Below, piece by piece: positions 28,034 to 36,946 of a DNA stretch of 64,000 bases. The stretch lies in assembly GCF_001548395.1 (NCBI RefSeq), contig NZ_AP017367.1, forward strand, positions 1,773,001 through 1,837,000, given 5' to 3'. Source of the stretch: Leptolyngbya sp. O-77 (lineage in GTDB: Bacteria > Cyanobacteriota > Cyanobacteriia > Elainellales > Elainellaceae). How positions within the stretch are numbered: position 1 is the first letter of the stretch; each line of letters opens with the position of its first letter. The position numbers were made by a program, and so were the translations under genes. The notes under the pieces are model-generated. The model searched no databases. It had not been told where the DNA came from and saw nothing but the letters and a program-made list of their open reading frames with translations.

Positions 28034-28088
28034 TTGCATCGACTTTGCATCGACTTTGCATCGACTTTGCATCGACTTTGCATCAGTT
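28034..28088. repeat. 11-bp tandem repeat, 4-5 copies
   Basis: TTGCATCGACT is repeated four times exactly (28034-28077), followed by a degenerate fifth unit and further TTGCAT-containing fragments to about 28115. It lies 108 bp upstream of the subtilase start, in the same orientation. Confidence 0.88.
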
Positions 28089-28195
28089 TTGCAGCTTTGC
28101 ATTAGTTTTGCATACGTCTTGCTGCGTCTGAATTATGTCTATTTGTGCAGCCCAAGCTGCGACCCAGATAATTTTAATTCAGATAGATATTAGTG

Positions 28196-30004
28196 ATGCC
28201 AGACCTCACTTACGCTTCATTGCCCGATACCTTGAGTGCTGACTTACCCGGCCTGTCTTCAGGCTTTCACTTGTCTGGACTGCCAGGCACAACCGATGGC
28301 TTTAGTCGCGTTGGCAGCAAAGCATACCCGCAGCAGACCGCCTTAAGTTCCAGATACGATCTAGATGCGTTCAAAAACTTATCCGATATCGATTCAATCT
28401 CAGGTTCAAGAGTCCGTTCGTTATCGTTTAATTCATCTATACCGAGTTCAAATATCTGGAATAGTTCTCGGTTTGTATCCAGTAATCTCTTTAGTGGATA
28501 CTTTAACGGACAAGAGGAGGGCGATCGCCCGTCTTTCTCGAATTCCCAACCCGGTCAGCGCCATACCTCAAAGCCAGACGCGCTAACGGGCCTCGCAGAC
28601 GAGGACGGACTGGTCGCCACAGCCACCCGAAACCGCAGATCGGGCGGCGTGAATGCTCAGCAAACCATCCACGAATCGCTTTCACGCTGGGATGCCCGCA
28701 ACCCTACTCGCCCCAATACTTACAAAGATGACTACAGGCTGCAAAGCACAACAGGCGGACAAGTACAGCTAGACCTGACTTCCGGCGCGTTTGATGCATA
28801 CCTGCAAATCGTCGATAGCCGCACGGGCCGGGTCATTGCCGCAAACGACGACGGGGGCGGCGGCACAAACGCCCGCCTGACGCTCAATCTGCAAGCAGGG
28901 GTTGGCTATATCGTCCGCGTCACCAGCTATTGGGCCAACGAAACGGGGAACTACTCGCTGACGCTGAGTACGCCCAATGCTCAGCCCCCCGCCAACGGGT
29001 TCAACAGCACCTACGGCTATGGCCTGGTCAATGCCGCTGCGGCCGTCGCGCAGTCGATCGGTCGCACGCCGTTTACCCCCGTGGCAGACGCAGGCCATAG
29101 CTGGAGCAATAACCTGGTGAATGCGCCAGAGGTGTGGGCACAGGGCTACACCGGGCGCAACGTGGTGGTGGCTGTGGTGGATACAGGCGTGGACTACACC
29201 CACAGCGACCTGGATGCCAACATCTGGCGTAATACGCGGGAAATTGCGGGCAACGGCATTGATGACGACGGCAACGGCTTTGTAGACGATGTGCGCGGCT
29301 GGAACTTTGCCAACGGCAACAACAATCCGATGGACGTGAACGGGCACGGCACCCACGTTGCCGGGACGATTGCCGCAGAGAACAACGGCACAGGCATTAC
29401 CGGAGTTGCCTACAATGCCCAGATTATGCCCGTGAAGGTGCTGGGAGACGACGGATCGGGCACGAATCTGAGCGTGGCGCGGGGGATTCGCTACGCGGCC
29501 GACAACGGGGCAAACGTGATTAACCTGAGCCTGGGCGGTGGCTATAGCAGCGATATTGAATCAGCGATCGCCCATGCCGTTTCCAAGGGGGCGATCGTGG
29601 TTATGGCGGCAGGCAACGAAGGCGCAGCCCGCCCCAGCAACCCAGCCAGCCTTGCGATTCAGTATGGTGTCTCCGTCGGGGCGATCGACAGCAGCGGCAA
29701 CCTGGCATCCTTCTCCAACCGCGCCGGAACCGATAGCCGAATGCAGCATGTCGTGGCACCGGGGGTAAATATTCTCTCGACCCGTCCGGGTGGCCGCTAT
29801 CAATCCCTGAACGGCACGTCGATGGCTACGCCCCACGTCGCGGGTGTGGTCGCCCTGATGCGTCAGGCAAACCCCAACCTGACCGATGCCCAGGTGCGCC
29901 AAATCCTGACCAGCAGCGCCATCCGCGCCAGCAGCAGCCTGTCCAGCCCGGTCGATCCTGCGTCTCTGACGCTGACGCTCGTACCCCGGCGATCGCGCCG
30001 TTAG
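28196..30004 (+). CDS. subtilisin-like serine protease with N-terminal PPC domain
   Basis: Peptidase family S8 protein of 602 aa. The catalytic triad is complete: Asp near residue 327 in VAVVDTGVDYTHSDL, His near 384 in NGHGTHVAGTIAAE and Ser near 542 in NGTSMATPHVAGV. The PPC (pre-peptidase C-terminal) type beta-sandwich lies before the protease (about residues 165-265, DDYRLQSTTGGQVQLDL, YSLTLST), whereas in most secreted proteases it follows it. The first 150 residues are Ser/Gly-rich with no Sec signal peptide visible. ATG 28196 directly follows a GTG in frame. It ends at a terminator. It resembles cyanobacterial calcium-dependent proteases, but this is an inference. Confidence 0.88.
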   Translation: MPDLTYASLPDTLSADLPGLSSGFHLSGLPGTTDGFSRVGSKAYPQQTALSSRYDLDAFKNLSDIDSISGSRVRSLSFNSSIPSSNIWNSSRFVSSNLFSGYFNGQEEGDRPSFSNSQPGQRHTSKPDALTGLADEDGLVATATRNRRSGGVNAQQTIHESLSRWDARNPTRPNTYKDDYRLQSTTGGQVQLDLTSGAFDAYLQIVDSRTGRVIAANDDGGGGTNARLTLNLQAGVGYIVRVTSYWANETGNYSLTLSTPNAQPPANGFNSTYGYGLVNAAAAVAQSIGRTPFTPVADAGHSWSNNLVNAPEVWAQGYTGRNVVVAVVDTGVDYTHSDLDANIWRNTREIAGNGIDDDGNGFVDDVRGWNFANGNNNPMDVNGHGTHVAGTIAAENNGTGITGVAYNAQIMPVKVLGDDGSGTNLSVARGIRYAADNGANVINLSLGGGYSSDIESAIAHAVSKGAIVVMAAGNEGAARPSNPASLAIQYGVSVGAIDSSGNLASFSNRAGTDSRMQHVVAPGVNILSTRPGGRYQSLNGTSMATPHVAGVVALMRQANPNLTDAQVRQILTSSAIRASSSLSSPVDPASLTLTLVPRRSRR

Positions 30005-30012
30005 GGGATTCC

Positions 30013-30044
30013 CGAACCGGGGGCCTGCCCTCCTGGTTCGTTTT
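30013..30044 (+). terminator. rho-independent terminator after subtilase
   Basis: CGAACC (30013-30018) pairs with GGTTCG (30035-30040), the stem extending inward by G/C and G-U pairs to about 11 bp with a 6-nt loop, and is followed by TTTT. It starts 9 bp after the subtilase stop. Confidence 0.75.
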
Positions 30045-30159
30045 GGAAAATTTTCCTGAACTCTGCGGGCTACGCCCAGACGGTTTGGCCTCTGGCGTTT
30101 CGACCCACTGGGGGGTTAATTTAGGACAAAGCTAGACCTCTACCCCCCTCCCTTGTCTT

Positions 30160-31221
30160 ATGAACCTCCCAACCTCGCAGGTCTATCCTGTGATTTGGCA
30201 AGACGACCATGTTTGGCTAATTGACCAAAACCGACTGCCGACCGAATATGACCTGGTGCAGATCAGTCGCTGCGACGACATGGCGATCGCCATTAAAACC
30301 ATGATCGTGCGCGGGGCCCCCGCGATCGGCGTGGCGGCTGCCTACGGGATGTATCTGGGAGCCAGAGAAATCGAGACGGGCGATCGCGATCAATTTTTGC
30401 GCGAGCTGGAATCTGTGGCCATGAAGCTGCGGGCTACCCGGCCCACCGCCGTTAACCTGTTTTGGGCCACAGAGCGGATGCTGAAGGTGGCACGGCAGAC
30501 CATCGGCCCGGTGGACTATCTCAAAACGGCGCTACTGCAAACGGCGCAGGCGATTCAGACCGAAGACCTGACAACCTGTCGGGCGATCGGCGACCACGGG
30601 CTGGCCGCGCTGCCCACCACGCCCCACAAGCTGCGCCTGCTGACCCACTGCAACGCCGGGGCCCTGGCCACCGCAGGTTACGGCACGGCCCTGGGGGTTG
30701 TGCGCTCCGTGTGGCGAGAAGATCGGCTGGAGCGGCTCTATGCCGACGAAACGCGCCCCCGCCTGCAAGGGGCCCGCCTCACTGCCTGGGAATGCGTGCA
30801 GGAAGGTATCCCCACTACGCTGATCACCGACAGTATGGCCGCCCACTGTATGCAGCGCGGACTAGTGGATGCCGTCGTGGTAGGCGCAGACCGCATCACC
30901 GCCAATGGCGACACCGCCAACAAAATCGGCACCTACAGTCTGGCGCTGGTGTCCCGCGCCCACAATATTCCCTTCTACGTCGCTGCGCCACTCTCCACAG
31001 TGGACTTCAGCCTCAGCGACGGCAGCAAAATCCCCATCGAGGAGCGTGATCCAGTTGAGGTCTATCAAATCGGCGAAACGGTGATCGCGCCGGAAGGCTT
31101 GGACTATTACAATCCCTCGTTTGATGTCACGCCTGCGGAGCTAATTACGGGCATCATCACCGAATATGGCGTGGTGAAACCTGCGGACTTGGTGGGTCTG
31201 CAAGCCAAGCAGGTGAGTTAG
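30160..31221 (+). CDS. mtnA: S-methyl-5-thioribose-1-phosphate isomerase
   Basis: MtnA of the methionine salvage pathway, converting methylthioribose-1-phosphate to methylthioribulose-1-phosphate. It is 353 aa with the family motifs [33 protein letters not shown], which holds the catalytic Cys, [21 protein letters not shown], with the catalytic Asp, and [14 protein letters not shown]. Those residues separate it from eIF2B subunits and ribose-1,5-bisphosphate isomerase. No other salvage gene is nearby. The 90 bp after the stop contain irregular repeats of AACTGCGCC-like units. Confidence 0.96.
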   Translation: MNLPTSQVYPVIWQDDHVWLIDQNRLPTEYDLVQISRCDDMAIAIKTMIVRGAPAIGVAAAYGMYLGAREIETGDRDQFLRELESVAMKLRATRPTAVNLFWATERMLKVARQTIGPVDYLKTALLQTAQAIQTEDLTTCRAIGDHGLAALPTTPHKLRLLTHCNAGALATAGYGTALGVVRSVWREDRLERLYADETRPRLQGARLTAWECVQEGIPTTLITDSMAAHCMQRGLVDAVVVGADRITANGDTANKIGTYSLALVSRAHNIPFYVAAPLSTVDFSLSDGSKIPIEERDPVEVYQIGETVIAPEGLDYYNPSFDVTPAELITGIITEYGVVKPADLVGLQAKQVS

Positions 31222-31318
31222 CTCTCTGAACCTCTGCCGAACTGCAACGAAATTGCGTTGAACTGCGCCAAACTATGCCAAACTGCGCCGAGATGCGCTG
31301 AACTACGCTGCTGCGCCA

Positions 31319-31690
31319 TTATCCTTCACCTTTGCCCTGATATTCCATGCCGTTCGCCTCGGCATAGCGATTCATAAATCGCATAAACCGCGCCCAATGT
31401 TCCTCGCGGATTAGCTCAAAGCGGCATTCCACCCGCTTTAGCTCGTCACCTTCGTCGCCGCCAAAGATAAACTTCACGCTGTCGGGTTCGATCTCGATGC
31501 GGCCTTCTTCGTCTGTCAGGCGCAGGGCTTTGTTAAAGCGACTGGTAAAGCTCTGAAACCGCTCAATGGACTTAAGCTGCTCGAAGGTCATGACGACAAA
31601 CTGAGCGCCCGTCGCGCGATCGCGCCTCAGGCTCACGCCGCTCAGGTCTTCGGGAATGCCTTCAAAAAATTCAATCGTCGGTAGGGTCAT
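31319..31690 (-). CDS. psb28: photosystem II assembly protein Psb28
   Basis: Psb28 binds photosystem II assembly intermediates on the cytoplasmic side, near CP47, and is absent from the mature complex. The 123-aa chain begins MTLPTIEFFEGIPEDLSGVS and contains RDRATGAQFVVMTFEQL, EGRIEIEPDSVKFIFGGDEGDELKRVEC and EHWARFMRFMNRYAEANGM, all characteristic. ATG 31690 is used because the family starts here; the frame is open 14 codons upstream. Neighbours are not photosynthetic genes. Confidence 0.95.
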   Translation of the reverse strand: MTLPTIEFFEGIPEDLSGVSLRRDRATGAQFVVMTFEQLKSIERFQSFTSRFNKALRLTDEEGRIEIEPDSVKFIFGGDEGDELKRVECRFELIREEHWARFMRFMNRYAEANGMEYQGKGEG

Positions 31691-32030
31691 GAGGATTGGG
31701 GATTGGAGATTGGGGAATTTGGCGCAGAACATCTAGCAACTTGCCCGCCTTACAAGCTCCCATCTCTATCATCAACCATCCCATTGGGAAAAGAATCCGT
31801 CTGGGGGCAACCCCCAGCATTTGATGCGCCGCGCCACCACGTATCAAAAACCGTAACGTCGCTCTGGGAGAGCGTTTCCCAGCTTAGATTAAGAGTGTTC
31901 ACTCCTCATGCGCTCAGCAGCTTCGTCGGGTTCGTCGGGGCTGCTGTTTATTTCTAAGGGATTTACAGAGGGATTTGCACCTGAGACTGGCGCAGCGATT
32001 CCGATGCTGTAGTCGAACTGGCGGGGGCAG
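31691..32030. other. intergenic with a short perfect hairpin
   Basis: A 340-bp stretch with no credible gene (an open frame on the plus strand has no recognisable content). It contains CTGGGGG-CAA-CCCCCAG at 31801-31817, a 7-bp all-strong stem with a 3-nt loop, about 110 bp upstream of psb28 on that gene's template side. There is no T-tract. Confidence 0.55.
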
Positions 32031-32510
32031 TTATCTCCCCAACGGCCAGACCTGGAGCAGTCGGTTTGCGGGAGCAGGCAGCGTCGTTTCAGCCGTCCAC
32101 CCAATCGACAAGCCAATGACCGAAATCGCAGTCAGCACGCCGAGGGACTGCCAGCGGCCTAGCTTGGCCTGCTGCAAATCGAGCCGTGCCAGAATCTCCG
32201 CCGCAACTACCACCAGGATGTATTCAAAGACGTGATACCAGACGAGGATGACGGCGATCGACATTGCCCCCAGCAGCACCAGCGAAAAATAGCCCAGGCT
32301 GGACCGGAGCCAATTTCTGATGAAGCGCCGCAGTCCCCGTGACCAAGTTGTAAGCAAGAGTGCCTGCCCAAGTGCAAAGATCATCGCCAGCGCCCAAGCG
32401 ACCCAGTTTTCGGTGTTGTGATAGAGGAACCAGCTAAAGCTAGTGTAAGCTGCCAACAGCAGCGGTAGAGAAACCCAGAGCATGAGCGATGGGGTAAAAC
32501 GCTGAACCAC
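32031..32510 (-). CDS. membrane protein of unknown function
   Basis: 159 aa with four hydrophobic helices (LMLWVSLPLLLAAYTSFSW, WVAWALAMIFALGQALLLTTW, LGYFSLVLLGAMSIAVILVW, VLTAISVIGLSIGW), with RGLRRFIRNWLRSSLGYF between helices 2 and 3 and ILARLDLQQAKLGRWQSL between the last two. It looks like a conserved cyanobacterial inner-membrane or thylakoid protein. It follows the NIL-ferredoxin gene by 15 bp on the same strand, so they are probably co-transcribed. Confidence 0.75.
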   Translation of the reverse strand: MVQRFTPSLMLWVSLPLLLAAYTSFSWFLYHNTENWVAWALAMIFALGQALLLTTWSRGLRRFIRNWLRSSLGYFSLVLLGAMSIAVILVWYHVFEYILVVVAAEILARLDLQQAKLGRWQSLGVLTAISVIGLSIGWTAETTLPAPANRLLQVWPLGR

Positions 32511-32525
32511 GTTTCTACAGGTTAC

Positions 32526-32930
32526 CTACAGATTAGTGGAGATTGCCTGCACCGGGCAGGCAGGGATGCACTGTTCACAAACAATGCAGCGCGATCGCCC
32601 GAAATTGAGCCGGAAGGTCTGTGGGTCGAGGCTCAGCGCTTCCGTTGGGCAGACCCCCGTGCAGAGGCCGCAGTGGACGCACAGGTCTTCATCAATCAGG
32701 ATTTCGCGGCTGGCGGTGGAAATGCCAATATCCTGCGATCGCAGCCAGTCCAGCGCTGCATCCAGCTGATCAATATCGCCCGACAGCTCCACTACCAGCG
32801 TCCCGATTTGATTCGGCGCGACCTGGGCGCGGATGATGTTGGCAGCCACGTTGAAATCCTTTGCCAGCCGATAGGTGACGGGCATGTGAACCGAGCGCTT
32901 GGGAAAGGTGAGGGTGACGCGCTTTTTCAC
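32526..32930 (-). CDS. NIL domain protein with two [4Fe-4S] clusters
   Basis: 134 aa. The first 75 residues form a NIL domain (TYRLAKDFNVAANIIRAQV, GTLVVELSGD), the ACT-like ligand-binding module found at the end of MetN methionine importers. The rest is a bacterial ferredoxin with two cluster motifs, CVHCGLCTGVCP and CIVCEQCIPACP. NIL-ferredoxin fusions are typical of cyanobacteria; electron transfer sensitive to a sulfur amino acid has been suggested for the combination but is not shown by sequence. The start is GTG at 32930. It is followed at once by the membrane protein gene. Confidence 0.92.
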   Translation of the reverse strand: MKKRVTLTFPKRSVHMPVTYRLAKDFNVAANIIRAQVAPNQIGTLVVELSGDIDQLDAALDWLRSQDIGISTASREILIDEDLCVHCGLCTGVCPTEALSLDPQTFRLNFGRSRCIVCEQCIPACPVQAISTNL

Positions 32931-32966
32931 AGATCTTTCACAGGTGACTCCCTAGCCTCGATTAGG

Positions 32967-33485
32967 CTAGGCCGGAGCAGACAGCTTTGCGGCCAGTTCT
33001 TCGGCAGTGGTGTTTTCGTAATACTCAAAGGGCTGATGAATCCAAGGGTTGTCTTCCAGGTAGTCCACGTAGTAATCCGGCTGGAAAATGGAGCAGGCTT
33101 TGTACCAGAGAACGCCAGTCCGCATCTCGTCAATATAAAAGCCGTAGTTGTGATTCAGCCATTCGACGCTGCGCTTAAGGCTGACCCCCGAATCGACCAG
33201 ATCATCGACCAGCAGAACGTGGCTGCCCAGGTTAGGCGTGGTCATGGCCAGGTCGCGAGAGAAGGTGATGGCTCCGCGCGATCGCCCGCCTGGCCCATGA
33301 TAGGAAGCCGTAGACAAAATCGCCAGCGGCAGGTCAAACACCCGCGACAGCAGATCGCCAACTCGCAGACCGCCCCGCGCAATGCAAACAATCTGGTTAA
33401 ACTCCCAGTCGGATTCATAAACCTTAACGGCAAGCTGTTCGATCAGGCGATGATAGTCGGGCCACGAGACGTAGAGATCTGACAT
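32967..33485 (-). CDS. phosphoribosyltransferase family protein
   Basis: Type I PRTase of 172 aa. The PRPP-binding motif is VLLVDDLVDSGVSL, preceded by the pyrophosphate loop IVCIARGGLRVGDLLSR and followed by the hood region WYKACSIFQPDYYVDYLEDNPWI, which is similar to xanthine or hypoxanthine phosphoribosyltransferases (Gpt-like). The family therefore probably salvages a purine base, although the exact base is not known. It lies 36 bp upstream of the NIL-ferredoxin gene in the same direction. Confidence 0.88.
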   Translation of the reverse strand: MSDLYVSWPDYHRLIEQLAVKVYESDWEFNQIVCIARGGLRVGDLLSRVFDLPLAILSTASYHGPGGRSRGAITFSRDLAMTTPNLGSHVLLVDDLVDSGVSLKRSVEWLNHNYGFYIDEMRTGVLWYKACSIFQPDYYVDYLEDNPWIHQPFEYYENTTAEELAAKLSAPA

Positions 33486-33729
33486 GGGAAAAAATCAGAG
33501 GATGAGTGGGATGAAAACGAGCAGACGGGCAGGTTTACTTTAGGATTAAGGTTGCATCATGGCAGCCTGCATACTAAAACGGCTTGCCTAGAACCGCTTC
33601 CTCAGACAGGCGATCGCCCGCCACATAAGGCCTAGATGATGAGCATCCTACAATTTGCTGGCTAAAATCAAGCTGCCAGCGAATTCCCTCAGCGTAATTT
33701 TATTCCCCGTTTCTCAGGTTTTAGAGCCG

Positions 33730-35202
33730 ATGAGCGAGTCTGCATCCAAACTGCCTAAATCCGCCGAAGACACCCTCAGCTTTGGCACCAAGCTGGCCTA
33801 TGGGGCTGGGGATCTGGGAACTGCCATCACGGCAAATATCCTGGCCGTGTTTTTGCTGGTCTTTTTTACCAGCGTGGCAGGCATTCCAGCGGGTATCGCA
33901 GGCAGTATTCTGCTCGTCGGCAAAATCTGGGATGCGGTGAATGATCCGATAGTAGGTATTCTGAGCGATCGCACTCAGAGCCGCTGGGGCCGCCGCTACC
34001 CCTGGATTGTCGCAGGCGCAATCCCCTTCGGCATTTTCTTCTTCTTGCAGTGGATTGTGCCCCGCTTTTCCGACGATCCCACCACCAACCTGTGGGCGCT
34101 CGTGGCCTACTACATCGCCGTTTCCGTGCTGTTCAACGCTTTCTACACCGTCGTCAATCTGCCCTACACCGCCCTCACCCCCGAACTCACCGACGACTAC
34201 GACGAGCGCACCAGCCTCAACAGTTTTCGCTTTATCTTTTCCATCGGCGGCAGCATTCTGTCGCTGGTGATCGTGCTGGCCATTTTCAACGCCATTCCCG
34301 ACGACATCGCCCAGCAATATCGGGCGATCGGCGCAATTTGTGCAGTGATTTCGGTGCTGCCCTTTTTCTGGTGCGTGTTTGGCACTTACGGCCATGTGAC
34401 GCGGCGGCAGCAGGTTCGCGGCGCAGTCGAAACCAGCATCCAGGAAATGCCCATTCTTCAGCAGCTTAAGGTGGCCTTTGCCAATCGCCCCTTTTTGTTT
34501 GTCATTGGTATCTATCTCTGCTCGTGGCTGGCGCTGCAAAACACCGTCACCATCATTCCCTACTTCGTGCGCGACTGGATGGGTCTGTCGAATGCGGTCT
34601 ACACCCAGGTCGTGATGGCGGTGCAGGTAACAGCGCTGGCAATGCTGCTGGTGTGGGAGCGAATTTCGCGGCGCGTGGGCAAAAAAGCAGTCTACATCCT
34701 GGGCATGGTGCTGTGGGTGATTGCAGAAATTGGGCTGTTTTTTCTTCAGCCGGGGCAGGTGGGCTGGATGTATTTCCTGGGCATTTTGGCCGGAATGGGG
34801 GTGTCTACGGCTTACCTGATTCCCTGGTCGATGGTGCCCGACGTGATTGATCTGGACGAACTGCACACGGGGCAGCGGCGCGAGGGCGTGTTCTATAGCT
34901 TTATGGTGTTTTTGCAAAAAATGGGGCTGGCGATCGCCCTCTTCTTGGTCGGGCTGGCGCTCGATGCCTCCGGCTTTATCGAAAGCACCGCTGGCGAGGC
35001 GACCCCCATCCAGCCAGATTCAGCCCTCACCGCTATCCGCGTGATGATTGGCCCGCTGCCGGCCATCGTGCTGCTGCTGGGCATGGGGCTGGCCTATTTC
35101 TATCCCATCACCCGCGAAGTTCACGCCAACATTTTGCTGCAACTGCATGAGCGCAAGCAAGCGCTAGAAAACCCACAAAATTCCGACCCAGATCTACGCT
35201 GA
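33730..35202 (+). CDS. MFS transporter, glycoside-pentoside-hexuronide (MelB-like) family
   Basis: Twelve-helix secondary transporter of 490 aa. It starts MSESASKLPKSAEDTLSFG and continues with LAYGAGDLGTAITANILAVFLLVFF, the GPH-family opening. The loop between helices 2 and 3 reads DAVNDPIVGILSDRTQSRWGRRYPWI, the diagnostic D-x3-D-P-x2-G-x2-x-D-R/R-x-G-R/R-P motif. Members are cation symporters for sugars such as melibiose or glucuronides; the substrate here is not known. The ATG at 33730 was chosen as the family start; the frame is open from 33655. It overlaps the convergent monooxygenase gene by 9 bp. Confidence 0.9.
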   Translation: MSESASKLPKSAEDTLSFGTKLAYGAGDLGTAITANILAVFLLVFFTSVAGIPAGIAGSILLVGKIWDAVNDPIVGILSDRTQSRWGRRYPWIVAGAIPFGIFFFLQWIVPRFSDDPTTNLWALVAYYIAVSVLFNAFYTVVNLPYTALTPELTDDYDERTSLNSFRFIFSIGGSILSLVIVLAIFNAIPDDIAQQYRAIGAICAVISVLPFFWCVFGTYGHVTRRQQVRGAVETSIQEMPILQQLKVAFANRPFLFVIGIYLCSWLALQNTVTIIPYFVRDWMGLSNAVYTQVVMAVQVTALAMLLVWERISRRVGKKAVYILGMVLWVIAEIGLFFLQPGQVGWMYFLGILAGMGVSTAYLIPWSMVPDVIDLDELHTGQRREGVFYSFMVFLQKMGLAIALFLVGLALDASGFIESTAGEATPIQPDSALTAIRVMIGPLPAIVLLLGMGLAYFYPITREVHANILLQLHERKQALENPQNSDPDLR

Positions 35203-35496
35203 AATTTTGACGTAGCTGATGATTTCAGGTGATTTTGCGAGCAGTGGGGCACACTTCGCCAGCGCCGACTGCACCGCCTCCCCTGCCAGGTGAGTGGCGA
35301 TCGCCGCTTCATCCTGCCATTCTTCCATCGTCACAAATTCAGTCGAGTCCGCCGGATTTTGAAACAGGTCATAGCGAATGCATCCCGGCTCTTGCCGAGT
35401 TTGCTCAACCAGTGCCAGCAGCGCCGAGCGCAAAGCCTCCTCGCAGCCAGCCTGCGCGACAATCCGGGCAACCACATGCATAGTCGGTACCGTCAT
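35194..35496 (-). CDS. ABM domain protein (putative quinol monooxygenase)
   Basis: About 100 aa, antibiotic-biosynthesis-monooxygenase (ABM) fold, like YgiN: it begins MHVVARIVAQAGCEEALRSAL, contains RQEPGCIRYDLFQNPADS, and EEWQDEAAIATHLAGEAVQ, the conserved W and H of the family. These dimeric ferredoxin-like proteins oxidise quinols or polyketides without cofactor; many have unknown substrates. Its stop lies inside the end of the transporter gene on the other strand. Confidence 0.87.
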   Translation of the reverse strand: MTVPTMHVVARIVAQAGCEEALRSALLALVEQTRQEPGCIRYDLFQNPADSTEFVTMEEWQDEAAIATHLAGEAVQSALAKCAPLLAKSPEIISYVKISA

Positions 35497-35614
35497 CACG
35501 AAAACCCTTGATACTTCAATGTTTCAGCCTGCTGAGTTGACCATCAGGCCAAAAATTTACCGTTAAAATAGCTAGTATCCTTCATTAGGCTGTCTGGCGC
35601 TGCGCCATCCTCTC

Positions 35615-36946
35615 ATGGCTCCCGTTCCGTCCGAACCTCAGCCCTCTGTTCCCCAACTGTCTCCATCGGGCGTATTTTCTGAAACACCAGATAGCGCCAA
35701 TCTGCCTGCCAAGTCAATTTGGGGCTGGGGTCTGGTGGGTCTGGCTTTGCTGCTGATACCCATCGGGATTGGCTCAATTGCAGTACGGGAGTTGCTGCTG
35801 CTGCCTGCGCTGCCCCGCTGCTGGAATGTTGCTCAGAGCAGTAACTCCGGATCGACTCGCGTCTATTGCGCCGAGATCTTGGCGAATAAACAGACGGTCG
35901 AAGATCTACGACGCGCCATTCAGTTGATAAATCAGGTCGATGCCGATGACCCGCTGCGCGACAAGAGCGATCGCCTGATTGAGCAATGGACTCAGGAGAT
36001 TCTGCGGCTGGGGGAGGCAGAATTTCAGGCAGGCTCCCTCGATCGGGCCCGCGATATCGCCAAGCGCGTTCCGTTTCACGTCGCCACCTATGCGACAGCT
36101 GAGGCAAAAATCAAAGAATGGGAAGCAATTTGGGCAAAGGCTGAGAAAATTTACAGCGAGGTCGAAGCCGAAATCGATCAGGAAAACTGGTTTGCGGCAA
36201 TGTCTGCGGCCCGAATGCTGCTGACCGTGGGCAATCAATATTGGGCAACGACTCAGTATCAAGCACTGATGCGGCTGCTGCAATCGTCTCGCGAAAGTGA
36301 AGCAACCGCAAGGCGATCGCCCAATTCAGCCAACAAGGGAGGCGGGCTGAACGATCTGATCCGTCAGTGGGAAACCGAGCAAACCAAGACAGACACAGAA
36401 CGGTTAAAGACGGCCCAGGAACTGGCGCAGGGCGGCCGCGTTGAGGATTTGCGGGCCGCAGTCGATGCCGCAGAGCAGGTACTTTATGGCACGCCGCAAT
36501 ATGACCAGGCCCAGTCTTTGATCAACACCTGGCGACGGCAAATTGAAGCGATTGAAGATCGCCCCCGGCTGGCTCGTGCAGCTGAGTTGGCTCGCCAGGG
36601 CGATGTGCGATCGCTGGAAGCAGCCATCGACGAGGCAAACCAGATTACCTGGGGGCGATCGCTCCATGAAGAAGCTCGCGCTCAGGCCGATCGCTGGCGA
36701 CAGCAGGTGCATGAGCTACGGCTAAAAGAACAGGAAGAGATGCTGCGCCAGCTTGATCGATCTGCTAGCACGGCTCCTCCCCCTTTACCTGCATCCCCAC
36801 CGCCCGTTATCCCTGTCATGCCGTCCGCGCTGCCAGTATCCGAGCCCGTACTAACGCTGCCCGCAGAGGAAACGCCGCCTGCGCTGCCTGCAACGGACAG
36901 CAGGGCTTTGCCGGGCGATCGCTCTACCCCAGACGCACTGCCTTAG
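35615..36946 (+). CDS. membrane-anchored helical-repeat protein of unknown function
   Basis: 443 aa. A Pro/Ser-rich start is followed by a membrane segment (IWGWGLVGLALLLIPIGIG) at about residues 35-60, then a periplasmic or lumenal part made of about six TPR-like/helical repeats. Repeated patterns are LRRAIQLINQVDADDPL, LRAAVDAAEQVLYGTPQY and LEAAIDEANQITWGRSL, each about 35-40 residues and each ending in a Trp/Gln/Ala-rich helix (WTQEILRLGEAEF, WRRQIEAI, WRQQVHEL). The C-terminal 70 residues are Pro/Ala/Leu low-complexity. This is a recognisable cyanobacterial architecture with no known function. Confidence 0.72.
   Translation: MAPVPSEPQPSVPQLSPSGVFSETPDSANLPAKSIWGWGLVGLALLLIPIGIGSIAVRELLLLPALPRCWNVAQSSNSGSTRVYCAEILANKQTVEDLRRAIQLINQVDADDPLRDKSDRLIEQWTQEILRLGEAEFQAGSLDRARDIAKRVPFHVATYATAEAKIKEWEAIWAKAEKIYSEVEAEIDQENWFAAMSAARMLLTVGNQYWATTQYQALMRLLQSSRESEATARRSPNSANKGGGLNDLIRQWETEQTKTDTERLKTAQELAQGGRVEDLRAAVDAAEQVLYGTPQYDQAQSLINTWRRQIEAIEDRPRLARAAELARQGDVRSLEAAIDEANQITWGRSLHEEARAQADRWRQQVHELRLKEQEEMLRQLDRSASTAPPPLPASPPPVIPVMPSALPVSEPVLTLPAEETPPALPATDSRALPGDRSTPDALP

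Noticed and set aside
31703..31957. 84-aa plus-strand frame between psb28 and the 159-aa membrane protein gene
   Set aside because: No ribosome site, no recognisable composition, and overlaps the putative psb28 promoter.
33721..34917. 398-aa open frame on the minus strand, rich in His, Gln and Asn
   Set aside because: It lies antisense inside the GPH transporter gene and has no motif; it is the reverse-complement reading of membrane-helix codons.
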